Assembly: GCA_934370925.1 (NCBI GenBank)
Contig: CAKRNG010000009.1
Location: 1 to 64,000 of the forward strand
DNA from: an uncultured Lacticaseibacillus sp.
Lineage (GTDB): Bacteria; Bacillota; Bacilli; Lactobacillales; Lactobacillaceae
DNA length: 64,000 nucleotides
Reading direction: 5' to 3'
Made by a program: the position numbers and the translations under genes. Positions 8,354 through 17,610 of this stretch are shown here, piece by piece (position 1 is the first letter of the stretch; each line of letters starts with the position of its first letter). A model generated the notes under the pieces. That model was not told where the DNA came from. It saw only the letters and a list, made by a program, of their open reading frames with translations, and searched no databases.

Positions 8354-8428
8354 CTGCACGTCCTCCTCAGCTCGGTCGCAAAATTGTTTGCCATACAATT
8401 ATGACGTTGATTGTGTGGTTTGAGTCAT

Positions 8429-8452
8429 TAGAATAGAGTTTAACATATTCTA
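8429..8452. promoter_or_regulatory. Inverted repeat in the MocR/kinase divergent promoter
   Basis: TAGAATA (8429-8435) and TATTCTA (8446-8452) form a 7-bp inverted repeat with a 10-base spacer, placed 22 bases before the kinase ATG. A candidate operator for the divergent MocR-type regulator. Confidence 0.5.
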
Positions 8453-8474
8453 TTTCGATTCGAGGTTGATTGAC

Positions 8475-9293
8475 ATGGCAAACGAATTTCCACAAGCAAT
8501 GGTCATCGGGGGCTCCGACAGTGACGGGTCCGCCGGGATTCAGGCAGATTTACATAGTTTCTTCATGCGCGGCGTTTACGGGACTGTGGCGCTCACCGCA
8601 GCCGTCGCCGGCAACTCATACGGCATTCATGACAGCGTAACGTTGCCCCTGCCCCTCATCGCCAAGGAGTTCGAAGTCCTCGCCGACGATCTCGACATCA
8701 AGGCCACGAAAACGGGGATGCTTGCGGATGCTGCCCTCATCAACACCGTGGCGGATAATTTGGAAAAGTACGACTTCGGCCAACTTGTTTTGGACCCTGT
8801 TATCGTCACCAAGCATGGCGCATTGTTGCTCGAAGCGGAGGCGTTCAACACGCTTAAAGAGCGCTTGATTCCCCTCGCAACCGTCATGACGCCCAACTTT
8901 TACGAAGCGGAACACCTCACCGGCCGTAAGCTCACAACCAAAGACGAGATTGCGGACGCCGCAAAGGAACTGCAAGCGCACGGTGCCAAAAACATCATGA
9001 TTAAGGGTGAGCGGCGCGCTGAATGGGACACCGTCGATGATTACGTGCGCCTCGAAGACGGCACAAGTTTCTGGCTTCCTGCTCCCTTCTTTGAAACTGA
9101 TCGTCGTAATGGGACTGGGGACACCGTCAGTGCCGTCATCGCCGCGGAACTCGCGAAGGGCGAACCAGTTGAGGCGGCCATTCGCACCGCCCGCGCGTTC
9201 GTCAGCGAGGCAATCATGCACCCGATTGCGGTCGGGCACAAGTACGGCCCCATCAACCACTGGGCCGGCGAAAGTCGTTTTCCTAAAGCGTAA
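8475..9293 (+). CDS. Pyridoxal / hydroxymethylpyrimidine kinase (PdxK/ThiD-like)
   Basis: A ribokinase-fold kinase of 272 residues. The substrate-side motif GGSDSDGSAGIQAD (residues about 12-25) and the anion-hole/catalytic motif NGTGDT (Asp216) are conserved. Such enzymes phosphorylate pyridoxal/pyridoxine, hydroxymethylpyrimidine or both. The gene neighbour, a PdxR-like regulator, favours the B6 role. The ATG at 8475 has a GAGG site nine bases upstream, so I prefer it to the in-frame TTG at 8466. Confidence 0.87.
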   Translation: MANEFPQAMVIGGSDSDGSAGIQADLHSFFMRGVYGTVALTAAVAGNSYGIHDSVTLPLPLIAKEFEVLADDLDIKATKTGMLADAALINTVADNLEKYDFGQLVLDPVIVTKHGALLLEAEAFNTLKERLIPLATVMTPNFYEAEHLTGRKLTTKDEIADAAKELQAHGAKNIMIKGERRAEWDTVDDYVRLEDGTSFWLPAPFFETDRRNGTGDTVSAVIAAELAKGEPVEAAIRTARAFVSEAIMHPIAVGHKYGPINHWAGESRFPKA

Positions 9294-9305
9294 TTAATCA
9301 AAAAA

Positions 9306-9486
9306 GGCTGGGCCAGAAGACGGTTTGGCCCCGGTATACAAGGAAGGCCCGACGGAAATCCCGAACTTAGGATTTCTGGCGGGCCTTCCTTGTATGTTAA
9401 GGGGACGCGACTAATCACAGAGCGCAGGCTTCTGGGGCACGTAGCTCGACTAAGATGTAACGTTTGCATGCTTTGGACTTATGGCA
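9306..9486 (-). repeat. Dispersed palindromic repeat family A, copy 1
   Basis: Inverted orientation copy. It has the right flank (GGCCAGAAGACGGTTTGGCC on the plus strand), a central hairpin (9337-9351 with 9380-9394 plus an inner GAAATCC/GGATTTC stem) and the left flank ending TTTGGACTTATGGC. About 20 bases are inserted between the hairpin and the left flank compared with copy 4. It lies between the kinase and MFS genes. Confidence 0.8.
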
Positions 9487-9653
9487 CACCAGCAGAGACG
9501 ATAAATCGCCATAACCATGACTATCCGTTTGATTCATCATCGCTAAAAAATAGACAGCGTTCACCCGTCCCAAAGCGATTATTCATGGGCTTAAAGGTGA
9601 TAAAATAACATTAACATAACTGAAAATCGCCTATAAGTTAGGAGGTCATCACG
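9487..9653. other. Intergenic region before the MFS gene
   Basis: Moderately AT-rich, no ORF of note. It must hold the MFS promoter; I see no clear -35/-10 pair. The ribosome site is TTAGGAGGTCATCACG. Confidence 0.4.
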
Positions 9654-11066
9654 ATGGGAATTAACAAAACACAATTACCCCTAATTGTCTTCATGGGTGC
9701 GCTGTCGCTGCTAACGGGGCTCTCGGGTTCCAGCACGACGCTCGCCTTGCCGAAGATTTCCCTTGAGTTCGCCGTCAGCAATAGCACCGCTACCTGGGTC
9801 GTGACGGTGGGACTCATTGTCACCAGTATTTTGCTCGTCATGTTCGGCCACGTGGGTGATTTATTATCTAAAAGTACCGTCTTCATGATTGGCAGCGTCC
9901 TGTTTTTGGCGGGATCACTGGTCACCGGATTGGCCCCCACCTTTTACGTGCTCCTCACCGGTCGCTTCATTCAGGCTGTCGGAACGGCCATGATTATGGC
10001 AAATTCGATGGGTATCATCAGCGACCATTTCACCAGTGACACGCGGGCAGAGGCGCTGGCCGCCATCTCCATGTTCACCTCGTTGGGGACTATTTCTGGC
10101 CCTGCTTTCGGTGGCTTTCTGATTTCTTGGGCGTCCTGGCGCTGGATTTACCTCTTCAATGTGCCAGCTGGGCTCCTCATTCTTCTTTTCGGGTACCATA
10201 CGCTGAAAATTGTTCGACCAAAAAAGAAGGATGTGGCAACGATTTGGCGAAACGCGAATTGGACGGGGCAAAATCTGTTCACGGTCGGCGTTATTTTATT
10301 CTTCATCAGTGGCACTTTTTTAGGCAACGCCAACACGCGTCTTTGGGGACTCATTGGGGTCGCACTGGGGCTCACCGTCACGATTTACTCGTTCATTCAG
10401 GACGGTCACGCGCCCTCGCCCTGGATTGACCCCAGCCTCTTGCATAATCCCGACTACATGATTTCCATCCTGACGCTCTTAATCGTCATGTTGGTAAACG
10501 CCATCTCAAATATCCTGTTGCCGTTCTACCTGCAGAGCTACTTGGGGCTGCCGGCCTTTGCCAGTGGGTTAATCATGATGTTACAAAGCTTCACCATGCT
10601 CTTCATCACACCCATTGCGGGGTATCTTGCGGACCACTGGAATCGCTATAACCTGACCGTTTTGGGACTCATCGCCCTTATCATTTCGCAAATTGGCTAC
10701 GCATTATATCCCTTGCACCAAAATAACTGGCTGATTATTTGGCCGATTGTCGTCAACGGTATCGGCATGGGCCTCTTCCTGTCACCCAACAATGCGCTGA
10801 CGATGGACACAGTTCCGAAACACCTTGCCGGGGTAGCGGGGTCGCTCAATTCATTCGCCCGCACGTTCGGCATGACCATTGGTGTCAGCTTCGGCGCAAT
10901 GCTGATGTTCGCCCAACTTCCGGGGATTGCCCGCATCACACCTGCAACTGGCGCCAAGTTCGTCCCCGCCTTCGCCAACGTGTTCTGGCTGGGGACAATG
11001 TTGTCTTTCGTTGGTTTGGTGATTGTTATTTATCGACTTTACCGAATGAAGAAAAGAACACATTAG
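9654..11066 (+). CDS. MFS drug exporter, DHA2 (14-TM) type
   Basis: A 470-residue major facilitator with about 14 hydrophobic segments. The loop GHVGDLLSKSTVFMIG matches the family motif A between helices 2 and 3, and GPAFGGFLI matches the antiporter motif C in helix 5. This is the EmrB/QacA-like group that exports drugs or organic compounds by proton antiport. No regulator is adjacent. It ends at a strong bidirectional terminator shared with mutY. Confidence 0.85.
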   Translation: MGINKTQLPLIVFMGALSLLTGLSGSSTTLALPKISLEFAVSNSTATWVVTVGLIVTSILLVMFGHVGDLLSKSTVFMIGSVLFLAGSLVTGLAPTFYVLLTGRFIQAVGTAMIMANSMGIISDHFTSDTRAEALAAISMFTSLGTISGPAFGGFLISWASWRWIYLFNVPAGLLILLFGYHTLKIVRPKKKDVATIWRNANWTGQNLFTVGVILFFISGTFLGNANTRLWGLIGVALGLTVTIYSFIQDGHAPSPWIDPSLLHNPDYMISILTLLIVMLVNAISNILLPFYLQSYLGLPAFASGLIMMLQSFTMLFITPIAGYLADHWNRYNLTVLGLIALIISQIGYALYPLHQNNWLIIWPIVVNGIGMGLFLSPNNALTMDTVPKHLAGVAGSLNSFARTFGMTIGVSFGAMLMFAQLPGIARITPATGAKFVPAFANVFWLGTMLSFVGLVIVIYRLYRMKKRTH

Positions 11067-11073
11067 TCGTACT

Positions 11074-11106
11074 AAAAATCCCCCGTGTTTTTTACGGGGG
11101 ATTTTT
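11074..11106. terminator. Bidirectional terminator
   Basis: AAAAATCCCCCGT pairs with ACGGGGGATTTTT across a 7-base loop between convergent MFS and mutY genes. Confidence 0.9.
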
Positions 11107-11114
11107 AAATTTGT

Positions 11115-12203
11115 TTACATCATGATGCCCAGCGCCTTCAGCAATTTTTTCTGTACGGTCGGCAGTGCAAACTCACCCAAACGCGCATCAGGTACCCAGC
11201 GCTGCGTGTCAGTTAACGGCACGGCCGGTATCTCCGCACGAACAATCGTTATTTGCCATTGCTGGTGGGTGAACGTGTGCTTCACTTCACGTAGGCCACG
11301 TTCTGTCGCATCGACTGGTACGCCTAATGCCGCCGTCAGTTGGGCATTCGCCGTGACAAGCTGCTCTGCGGTAGTTGCACCCGGCAAGTCGTTGCGCCCA
11401 GCCATCTTGAACATCCACAAATCCGCCAGCATCCCCTTCTGTGGCCGTTTTTCTAATAACCAGCCCGCATCCGAATGAATCGCAAACGCGAAGTACGGGA
11501 TGACCACTGGCTTTGCCTTTTTGGTTTTAACCGGAAAGTCCAACACCCGCCCCGTTTGGTAGCTTTCATCGAACGCCGCGACGGGGGAATGCGCAGGGTC
11601 TGGATTGGTCGCGGACATGTAGCTGGCGCCTAAATCCATAATGGCTTGATTGAAGTCACCAGGACGTTCAGGGTCGATTACCCGCCGAATAATGCGGTCA
11701 AAAACGGCCCGTGTCTGCGGTTTGGCAATGTCATCCGCCACACAAAATAACCGCGCAAATACACGAAACGCATTTCCGTCAATCGCCGGCTCCGGTTGGT
11801 TGAACGCAATACTAGCAATGGCGCCTGCCGTGTATGGCCCAATACCACTCAGTTTCACCAACCCCGCCGCCGTTTCGGGCCACTGTCCCGCGTAATCCGT
11901 ACATAGTTGCTTTGCCGCCTTCTGCAAGTTCCGCGCCCGCGAATAATAGCCGAGACCCTCCCACGCCTTCATCACGTCACTTTCCGCAGCGGCTGCTAGT
12001 GCTTGCACCGTGGGGAATTGCGCCAAGAAGTTTTTGTAGTAGGGAATCACGGTGTTTACTTGTGTCTGTTGCAACATCAGTTCACTCACCAAGACGTGAT
12101 AAGGATCATGGTCCCGGCGCCAAGGCAGCTCACGTTTTTCAGCATCATACCAGCGTAATAATGCGGCGCGAAAATCCCGAATTTTTGCTTCTGACCAATC
12201 CAA
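11115..12203 (-). CDS. mutY: A/G-specific adenine glycosylase, cluster-less type
   Basis: Removes adenine mispaired with 8-oxoguanine in base excision repair. Glu41 (SELMLQQTQV), the helix-hairpin-helix LSGIGPYTAGAI (118-129) and the catalytic Asp142 (PAIDGNAFRVF) are present, and a C-terminal NUDIX-like recognition domain follows (about 230-362). The loop that usually holds four cysteines of the 4Fe-4S cluster (residues about 192-216, GASYMSATNPDPAHSPV) has no cysteine. Cluster-less MutY proteins are known in lactobacilli. The start is TTG, backed by a GGAGG seven bases upstream. Confidence 0.93.
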   Translation of the reverse strand: MDWSEAKIRDFRAALLRWYDAEKRELPWRRDHDPYHVLVSELMLQQTQVNTVIPYYKNFLAQFPTVQALAAAAESDVMKAWEGLGYYSRARNLQKAAKQLCTDYAGQWPETAAGLVKLSGIGPYTAGAIASIAFNQPEPAIDGNAFRVFARLFCVADDIAKPQTRAVFDRIIRRVIDPERPGDFNQAIMDLGASYMSATNPDPAHSPVAAFDESYQTGRVLDFPVKTKKAKPVVIPYFAFAIHSDAGWLLEKRPQKGMLADLWMFKMAGRNDLPGATTAEQLVTANAQLTAALGVPVDATERGLREVKHTFTHQQWQITIVRAEIPAVPLTDTQRWVPDARLGEFALPTVQKKLLKALGIMM

Positions 12204-12378
12204 TTCGTTTCCTCCGTTTTAATTCTGTATGAAGACCATTTTCTTGAAGAAGGCGGTCACCAATTGCTGACTCACAAACCGCAAATCGGCTGATTCTGTG
12301 AGGAACGACAAACTCGCGAGCAGTCGCCGCCATACCATTCTTGCCAATCGTCTTTTCTATTACACCATCAACAATCGG

Positions 12379-12747
12379 TTAGCGAACGGCGTTCACAATC
12401 TCGATAACAAACCCGCCAATCGGAAATAGTAGCCACCAGAACCGCGATGCGAAGTCCCAGAAATTCATTTGTCCGTAACGCCGTGTGTACAATCCTGTGG
12501 TGGGATTATACGTATAGGCGTCCGCATCAACCTTGGCCGCCGTCTCTTTCTCGACACCCAGAACTAACGCGTCTAAACTGACATTCAGAATTTCAGCTAA
12601 CTTAATCAGCATCTTCAAGTCAGGTGTGCCGTCCGCATTTTCCCATTTCGATACAGCTTGGCGCGAAACAAATAGTTTACCTGCCAGATCATCTTGTGAC
12701 ATCCCCCGTGCTTGCCGGTACTTCTTCAACTGCTCCGCAAATTTCAC
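12379..12747 (-). CDS. XRE-family regulator with a C-terminal membrane segment
   Basis: The N-terminal 65 residues are a Cro/CI helix-turn-helix (MSQDDLAGKLFVSRQAVSKWE). Residues about 98-118 (FWWLLFPIGGFVIEIVNAV) form one hydrophobic helix, so the protein may be tethered to the membrane. This design is common for small regulators next to membrane or stress genes in lactobacilli. No obvious target sits beside it; the downstream neighbour is mutY. Confidence 0.8.
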   Translation of the reverse strand: MKFAEQLKKYRQARGMSQDDLAGKLFVSRQAVSKWENADGTPDLKMLIKLAEILNVSLDALVLGVEKETAAKVDADAYTYNPTTGLYTRRYGQMNFWDFASRFWWLLFPIGGFVIEIVNAVR

Positions 12748-12941
12748 TTCAACCGCCCCCTATTTTCTTCAGTATGCCGGATTGACCGACAAATGCCTAG
12801 CAACACATACTGAATCATCGCCACAATCCACGCAGCGTTGCGCAACGGCAGGTAGCACATGCTCAAACAAAGCACGGTAGCACAACGTTTGCTGGGTTGC
12901 GGCCGATTTAGCAACCAAGATTAGCGATGGGCCGGTGACAA

Positions 12942-12996
12942 AGAAGAACGCCCGCCCCAAAATCCCGAACTTGGATTTTGGGGCGGGCGTTCTTCT
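12942..12996. repeat. Perfect 24-bp hairpin related to family A
   Basis: Arms 12942-12965 and 12973-12996 pair over 24 bp; the 7-base loop CGAACTT matches the loop of family A copy 1. Conserved outer flanks are missing. It lies after the acetyltransferase gene and probably ends its transcript. Confidence 0.8.
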
Positions 12997-13014
12997 GTGT
13001 GTTCTTCTAGAAAT

Positions 13015-13635
13015 CTAGTCCACTTCACGGTGGTACGCCGCAGCCTCTGCTGCCCAGTAATCGCGGTCAGCTTGCGTAATCGCGCGCATCACCCGTGCAG
13101 GATTACCGACCGCAACGACGCCATCTGGGATGTCCTTGGTAACCACCGCCCCCGCACCAATCACGGAATTCTTGCCGATGGTGACGCCAGGTAGCACGGT
13201 CACATTCCCCCCAAGCCACGTATTATCGCCAATCACGATGGGTTGACTGAACTCAAGGAGACTGATGCGCACAGAGGCATCAATCGGGTGGCCCGCCGTC
13301 AGCAAATTCACCCGTGGCCCAATCTTGACGTTATTGCCAATTGTAATCCAGTTCGTATCCAGGAATAAGGCGTTCACGTTGCAGTAAAAATTATCCCCAA
13401 CGCGGATGTGGCGCCCGTAATCCACCTCGAACGGCGGCTGGATGAAGACGTTCTTTCGCGACCCCTGAAACACCTGATGTTCCAGCGCCACGATTTCATC
13501 AAGCTGGTCGGCTGGCAGTTGATTGATTCGTTGCACTAACAACTTCCCCGGAATTTCCCGATTTTCATCCTTAATGCGGTCCGTCACGTACAACTTACCG
13601 GCCAACATGCGGTCGTATTCTGGATCTTGTGTCAT
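13015..13635 (-). CDS. Maltose/galactoside O-acetyltransferase family protein
   Basis: A 206-residue left-handed beta-helix acetyltransferase. The N-terminal Mac segment (MLAGKLYV) and the hexapeptide repeats with IGDNTWLGGNVTVLPGVTIG and the acetyl-CoA end VVTKDIPDGVVAVGNPARV are clear. These enzymes transfer acetyl from acetyl-CoA to sugars such as maltose or galactosides; the real substrate here is unknown. Monocistronic, flanked by a long hairpin. Confidence 0.88.
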   Translation of the reverse strand: MTQDPEYDRMLAGKLYVTDRIKDENREIPGKLLVQRINQLPADQLDEIVALEHQVFQGSRKNVFIQPPFEVDYGRHIRVGDNFYCNVNALFLDTNWITIGNNVKIGPRVNLLTAGHPIDASVRISLLEFSQPIVIGDNTWLGGNVTVLPGVTIGKNSVIGAGAVVTKDIPDGVVAVGNPARVMRAITQADRDYWAAEAAAYHREVD

Positions 13636-13677
13636 TCAAATCGCCCCTTCACCAAGCTTTTTTATAGCTTAACACAA

Positions 13678-15126
13678 TCAGTGCGTGCGTTTTTGCTGGT
13701 GCCGTGCAATCATCGGCATCACGAAGCCTAAGCCAAAGAGCACAATCACGGAGATAATGTTCAACCACAGCTGATGTGCAAAGGCGGTCGTGCCCCACTT
13801 AGCTTCTTGGGGCATGAATCCCATTGTGGCGCAGACAAACGTGAAGACGAAGCACCAGCCCCCAACAAGCATCGCCCCAACTTTATTGTTTATGAACGTG
13901 TAACCCGACTGGAATTTGTCTTGCTGCGCCCGCAATGCGAGGAACGCGATGAAGACCCACGCCGTCTTGTAGGGAGACACAATCCCGTTCAGGTTCAGTA
14001 ACCAGTTAAAAATGGTGTTAATATCTGGCAGCGTCCCCGCCAGCAACAGTAGGAAGAGGCAGATCCCCGCCGTCAGAATGTATGAGTGAATTGGTCGCCC
14101 CTGACGATTCTTCTGTAGCAACCACTTTGGCATGTAACGCACCGCCGTGTCTGCGGACAGCACGCGACTCGCCGCATCAATCAAAATTGCAAGTTGCGCC
14201 AGCATAAATACGAGTTGTGTGGCCGCAAACATGTAGAGGAAGAGCTTTCCAACGCCCCACTGCTGACCCAGATACTGGAACGCGTAGAAGGAACCGTTCA
14301 TTTTCAAGTCATTTGGCAAGTGGTTCGCGTCGAAGAAAACCCCGAGCGCGAAGGAGCCGAACAGAATGAGGAATCCCGTCATGATGGCGAGCATCCACAT
14401 GGACTTCGGGAATTCCTTCTTCGGGTTTTTCACCTGCTGGATATAAGTGGCCCCGAGTTCCGCCCCGGATGTCGCAAAAATCAGCAGCCCCGTCGTGGAG
14501 AAGTAGTGCATGGAGAAGTGTGGTTTGTAGGCACTCAGATCGAACAAATTGCTGGCAGGATGGTAACCTTTTGCCAGCGCCGCAAACGCCATGATGACAA
14601 ACAGCATGGCCATGAGGAACATTGCGGCGCCCCCAATCAGCGACATGATTTCCATTGAGCGACTGAAGAGGTTTTCGAGCAAGATGAAAATCAGAATGAC
14701 CGCAAACGTGAAAATCCCGAACCAAAGTGGGGACATGTAGTGATCAAGCGTGTTGTCGCCCAAAATGAGCCAGGACAGCGCCACAATCACGGCGTTCGCA
14801 ACGTCAATCAGGTAAGGAAGCGTGGAACTCCAGTACATCCACGAAACCACGTACCCCCACGTATCGTTCGTCGTCCGCCGCACCCAAGTGGCCAGACCAC
14901 CACCTTCTTTGGTGAACGTGGTCCCAATTTGAGCAGAAATCAACGCGTAGGGAATAATGTAGACGAGTAATAAGAAGAGCCAGGAAAAAATAACCGATAG
15001 TCCTTGATTTTGGAACGGGTAAAGAATGTTTTCAAATCCAATAACGGTGACAAATACCAACAAGCCAAGGATTTGCCACGACATGTACTTGGGTTTCTCC
15101 TGCCCAAGTAGGGGTGATTCATTCAT
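13678..15126 (-). CDS. APC-family amino acid permease (likely substrate/product antiporter)
   Basis: A 482-residue membrane protein with about 12 hydrophobic segments, of the APC superfamily. The helix 1 motif (LVFVTVIGFENILYPFQNQG) and the helix 6 region (LIFATSGAELGATYIQQVKNP) resemble glutamate:GABA and arginine:agmatine type antiporters. It is divergent from a PLP amino acid decarboxylase gene, so an ornithine:putrescine or lysine:cadaverine exchanger is likely. The start has a GGAGG site. The exact substrate cannot be read from sequence. Confidence 0.85.
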   Translation of the reverse strand: MNESPLLGQEKPKYMSWQILGLLVFVTVIGFENILYPFQNQGLSVIFSWLFLLLVYIIPYALISAQIGTTFTKEGGGLATWVRRTTNDTWGYVVSWMYWSSTLPYLIDVANAVIVALSWLILGDNTLDHYMSPLWFGIFTFAVILIFILLENLFSRSMEIMSLIGGAAMFLMAMLFVIMAFAALAKGYHPASNLFDLSAYKPHFSMHYFSTTGLLIFATSGAELGATYIQQVKNPKKEFPKSMWMLAIMTGFLILFGSFALGVFFDANHLPNDLKMNGSFYAFQYLGQQWGVGKLFLYMFAATQLVFMLAQLAILIDAASRVLSADTAVRYMPKWLLQKNRQGRPIHSYILTAGICLFLLLLAGTLPDINTIFNWLLNLNGIVSPYKTAWVFIAFLALRAQQDKFQSGYTFINNKVGAMLVGGWCFVFTFVCATMGFMPQEAKWGTTAFAHQLWLNIISVIVLFGLGFVMPMIARHQQKRTH

Positions 15127-15169
15127 GTTTAATTAGCCTCCGTGTGCGAAATACGCAACAATCTATTGT

Positions 15170-15175
15170 ATAATC
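15170..15175 (+). promoter_or_regulatory. Candidate -10 for the decarboxylase transcript
   Basis: TATAAT at 15170-15175 on the plus strand; the -35 is weak. If used, the mRNA would have a leader over 300 bases long that includes the family B hairpin. Confidence 0.4.
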
Positions 15176-15194
15176 AAGCGGGTTTTAGCGTGAA

Positions 15195-15333
15195 GAGCAG
15201 AACAAAGCGTCCAGAAGATGAGGATTAACGTGAAAGTGGCAGAGGGGGTGATTTCCCCCCGGCGCCAGTTTCAGGTTAACCGGAATCTTCTGCTTTGTGG
15301 CGCTCGACTAAAAACACAGAGCAGAACAAAGCG
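15195..15333 (+). repeat. Dispersed repeat family B, copy 2, with long imperfect hairpin
   Basis: A perfect 15-bp direct repeat GAGCAGAACAAAGCG (15195-15209 and 15319-15333) brackets a long imperfect inverted repeat: arm 15200-15240 pairs in blocks (ACAAAG, CAGAAGAT, GTTAAC-type, GAAA, GGC) with 15264-15300, around a GGGGG/CCCCC top stem. The part from 15280 to 15333 matches copy 1 in serA's 3' end. It lies between the divergent antiporter and decarboxylase genes. Confidence 0.65.
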
Positions 15334-15498
15334 CTCCCACTCCGTCACTCCCCCAACACTGGCGGCTTATTAAATGAATATCCACTATTTGGACACACGT
15401 TTTGTCACTCCCAAAATTTAATCACAATTATTCAGTATACATTTTTTGAGCAACTTTTCCATTTATCTCGCCATTACTTTCTGAAAGGATTCATTGCC

Positions 15499-17565
15499 AT
15501 GTATTTAAAAATCGGAACGAGCCACCGTCTTCACCACATCCCCGAAACACTCCCAACAGTTGCACTCACTGACCGGCCGATTGGGGGCTTCAACGCCATC
15601 ATCTTAACCAACGGCGACGAAGATTACGTGACGTCTTTCGCCGAATCTGGCCTCGACCTCCCCATTTTTTGGGTGGGCACGCCAACGACACCATTTTCCA
15701 GTCAGGTACAACGCGTTGACGGACTTACACCCGCTGTTTGTGCCACGATTTTGCAGGCCGCCCAAGCGTACGAACAGGCACAACTCCCCCCGTTTGTGAC
15801 CGACCTACTCGATTTTGCGCATGCAGATCCCACCACGTTCGCCACGCCGGGACACCACGCCGGGCACTATAACGACCTCTCGCCGGCTGGTTACCTTTTT
15901 CACCAAGCGTACGGGCAGACCTTCTTCAGTAGTGACACAAGTGATGTGGTCACCGCGCTTGGCGACATGTTAACCCATGGCGGCACCCCACTCATGGCGG
16001 AACAGGCCGCGGCCAAACTGTTCCACGCGGATGAGACTTACTTCGTCACGAACGGTACAACCGGGAGCAACAACGTGGTGGCCAGCGCGACCCTGACCCC
16101 CGGCGACCTCGTGTTGTTCGACCGGAATAACCACAAATCCTTCTATAATGGCGCACTGGTTCAAAACGGGGCGCGACCCGTTTACCTCGATACGTTGCGC
16201 AACGACCACGCCTTGATTGGTCCCGTTGACCTAACAAACGTGACTGAGGCGCAGTTACGCGCGGAAGCCGCCAAGATTGATCCAGAAAAAGCCAAGCAGA
16301 AACGCCCCTTCCGCCTCGCCATTCTCGAACTGGAAACTTTCGACGGCATTGTCCCGAACGCTGAACAACTGATTCGGCAATTCGGCCCCCTCTGTGACTA
16401 CATTGCGTTCGATGCGGCGTGGGGTGGCTACGAGCCGTTCATCCCCGCCATGCGCACCATGGATCCCCTGCAAGTTGCGCTCGGCCCTGACGATCCCGGC
16501 ATTATCGTGACGCAATCCGTGCACAAACAGCAAAGTGGTCTTGCCCAGACCTCCCAAATTCACAAGAAGGACGCACACATCCGTGGTCAACAACGCTACA
16601 TTACACACGCACAATTCAACCACGCCTTCTTGAAGCACGTCACCACCAGCTTCTCGTATCCCGTTTACGCGTCCCTCGCCGTCAACGTTGCCCTTAACGC
16701 AGGCGCGCGCGGGCAGAAAATTTGGGCGGACGCCGTGAACGCCGCCAACGATTTTCGCAAGACGGTCAACCAGACCCGCTTATTCCGGACGTTCAACGCA
16801 CCTAGCCTGCTCACGGCCAAGAACGCCGTCACGGATGCCAACGCGTGGGCGCTCAAGCCAACCGCGGACTGGCACGGTTTCCAGCACCTCAAGCCAGACC
16901 AGGCATTCCTTGACCCCGGCAAAGTAACAATTACGCTACCGCACGCGAAGGACCTCGGTGTTTCGGGTTGGCTTGTGGACCGCTACCTCCTAGACCACGG
17001 GATTGTTCCGGAAAAGGCAGACCCGAATTCCGTCCTTTTCCTCGTGACGCCGGGATCGGACGCGACAGACTGGACGCACCTGCTCACCGTTTTGCAGCAG
17101 TTCGAACAGGACTTCTTCAACAACGAACTTGTTCAGGACGTCCTTCCAAAGTTGGTGGCAGAAACTGGCACCCGTTACCGCACACAAACATTGCGCGAAC
17201 TTGCCCAGGAGCTGTCTGATTACTTCATCGACAACCAACTAGCCGCAAAGCAAGCATCCCTGTTCACCGGCAGTAACCACGTGCCGCGACGGTGCACCCC
17301 CCGCGAGGCCGACCTCGCCTTCGTTCGGGGCCAATTCACCACGGTTCCCCTCGCCGAAGCGGTCGGACACGTGGCCGTTGAAGGCGCGCTACCTTACCCT
17401 CCCGGTATTTTCGTTGTTGTGCCGGGTGAAATCTGGACGCCGGAAGCGGTGGCTTACTTCACCACCCTCTTCGGCGCCGTGGACCGCTTCCCCGGATTCA
17501 CACCGGAAATCCAAGGTGTTTTCGCCGACACAAACGGCGAACCAGCTGTGCACGTGATGAAATAA
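15499..17565 (+). CDS. Orn/Lys/Arg decarboxylase (ornithine decarboxylase-like)
   Basis: A PLP fold-type I decarboxylase of 688 residues with an N-terminal wing domain (1-100), the PLP domain (FATPGHHAGH, FFSSDTSDVV, TNGTTGSNN) and the Schiff-base Lys343 in QSVHKQQSGLAQTSQIH, then the C-terminal domain. It decarboxylates a basic amino acid to a polyamine and consumes a proton, giving acid resistance when paired with an antiporter, which here is the divergent APC gene. Ornithine seems more likely than lysine by overall resemblance, but that is not proven. The ATG at 15499 has a GAAAGGAT site. Confidence 0.9.
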   Translation: MYLKIGTSHRLHHIPETLPTVALTDRPIGGFNAIILTNGDEDYVTSFAESGLDLPIFWVGTPTTPFSSQVQRVDGLTPAVCATILQAAQAYEQAQLPPFVTDLLDFAHADPTTFATPGHHAGHYNDLSPAGYLFHQAYGQTFFSSDTSDVVTALGDMLTHGGTPLMAEQAAAKLFHADETYFVTNGTTGSNNVVASATLTPGDLVLFDRNNHKSFYNGALVQNGARPVYLDTLRNDHALIGPVDLTNVTEAQLRAEAAKIDPEKAKQKRPFRLAILELETFDGIVPNAEQLIRQFGPLCDYIAFDAAWGGYEPFIPAMRTMDPLQVALGPDDPGIIVTQSVHKQQSGLAQTSQIHKKDAHIRGQQRYITHAQFNHAFLKHVTTSFSYPVYASLAVNVALNAGARGQKIWADAVNAANDFRKTVNQTRLFRTFNAPSLLTAKNAVTDANAWALKPTADWHGFQHLKPDQAFLDPGKVTITLPHAKDLGVSGWLVDRYLLDHGIVPEKADPNSVLFLVTPGSDATDWTHLLTVLQQFEQDFFNNELVQDVLPKLVAETGTRYRTQTLRELAQELSDYFIDNQLAAKQASLFTGSNHVPRRCTPREADLAFVRGQFTTVPLAEAVGHVAVEGALPYPPGIFVVVPGEIWTPEAVAYFTTLFGAVDRFPGFTPEIQGVFADTNGEPAVHVMK

Positions 17566-17610
17566 ATTGCAGCGCGGAACTAGGCGCCTAAACCACTGAC
17601 ACACAAAACG

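Noticed and set aside
12145..12333. A 62-codon minus-strand frame upstream of mutY
   Set aside because: Overlaps the mutY start; the TTG at 12203 with GGAGG explains the gene.
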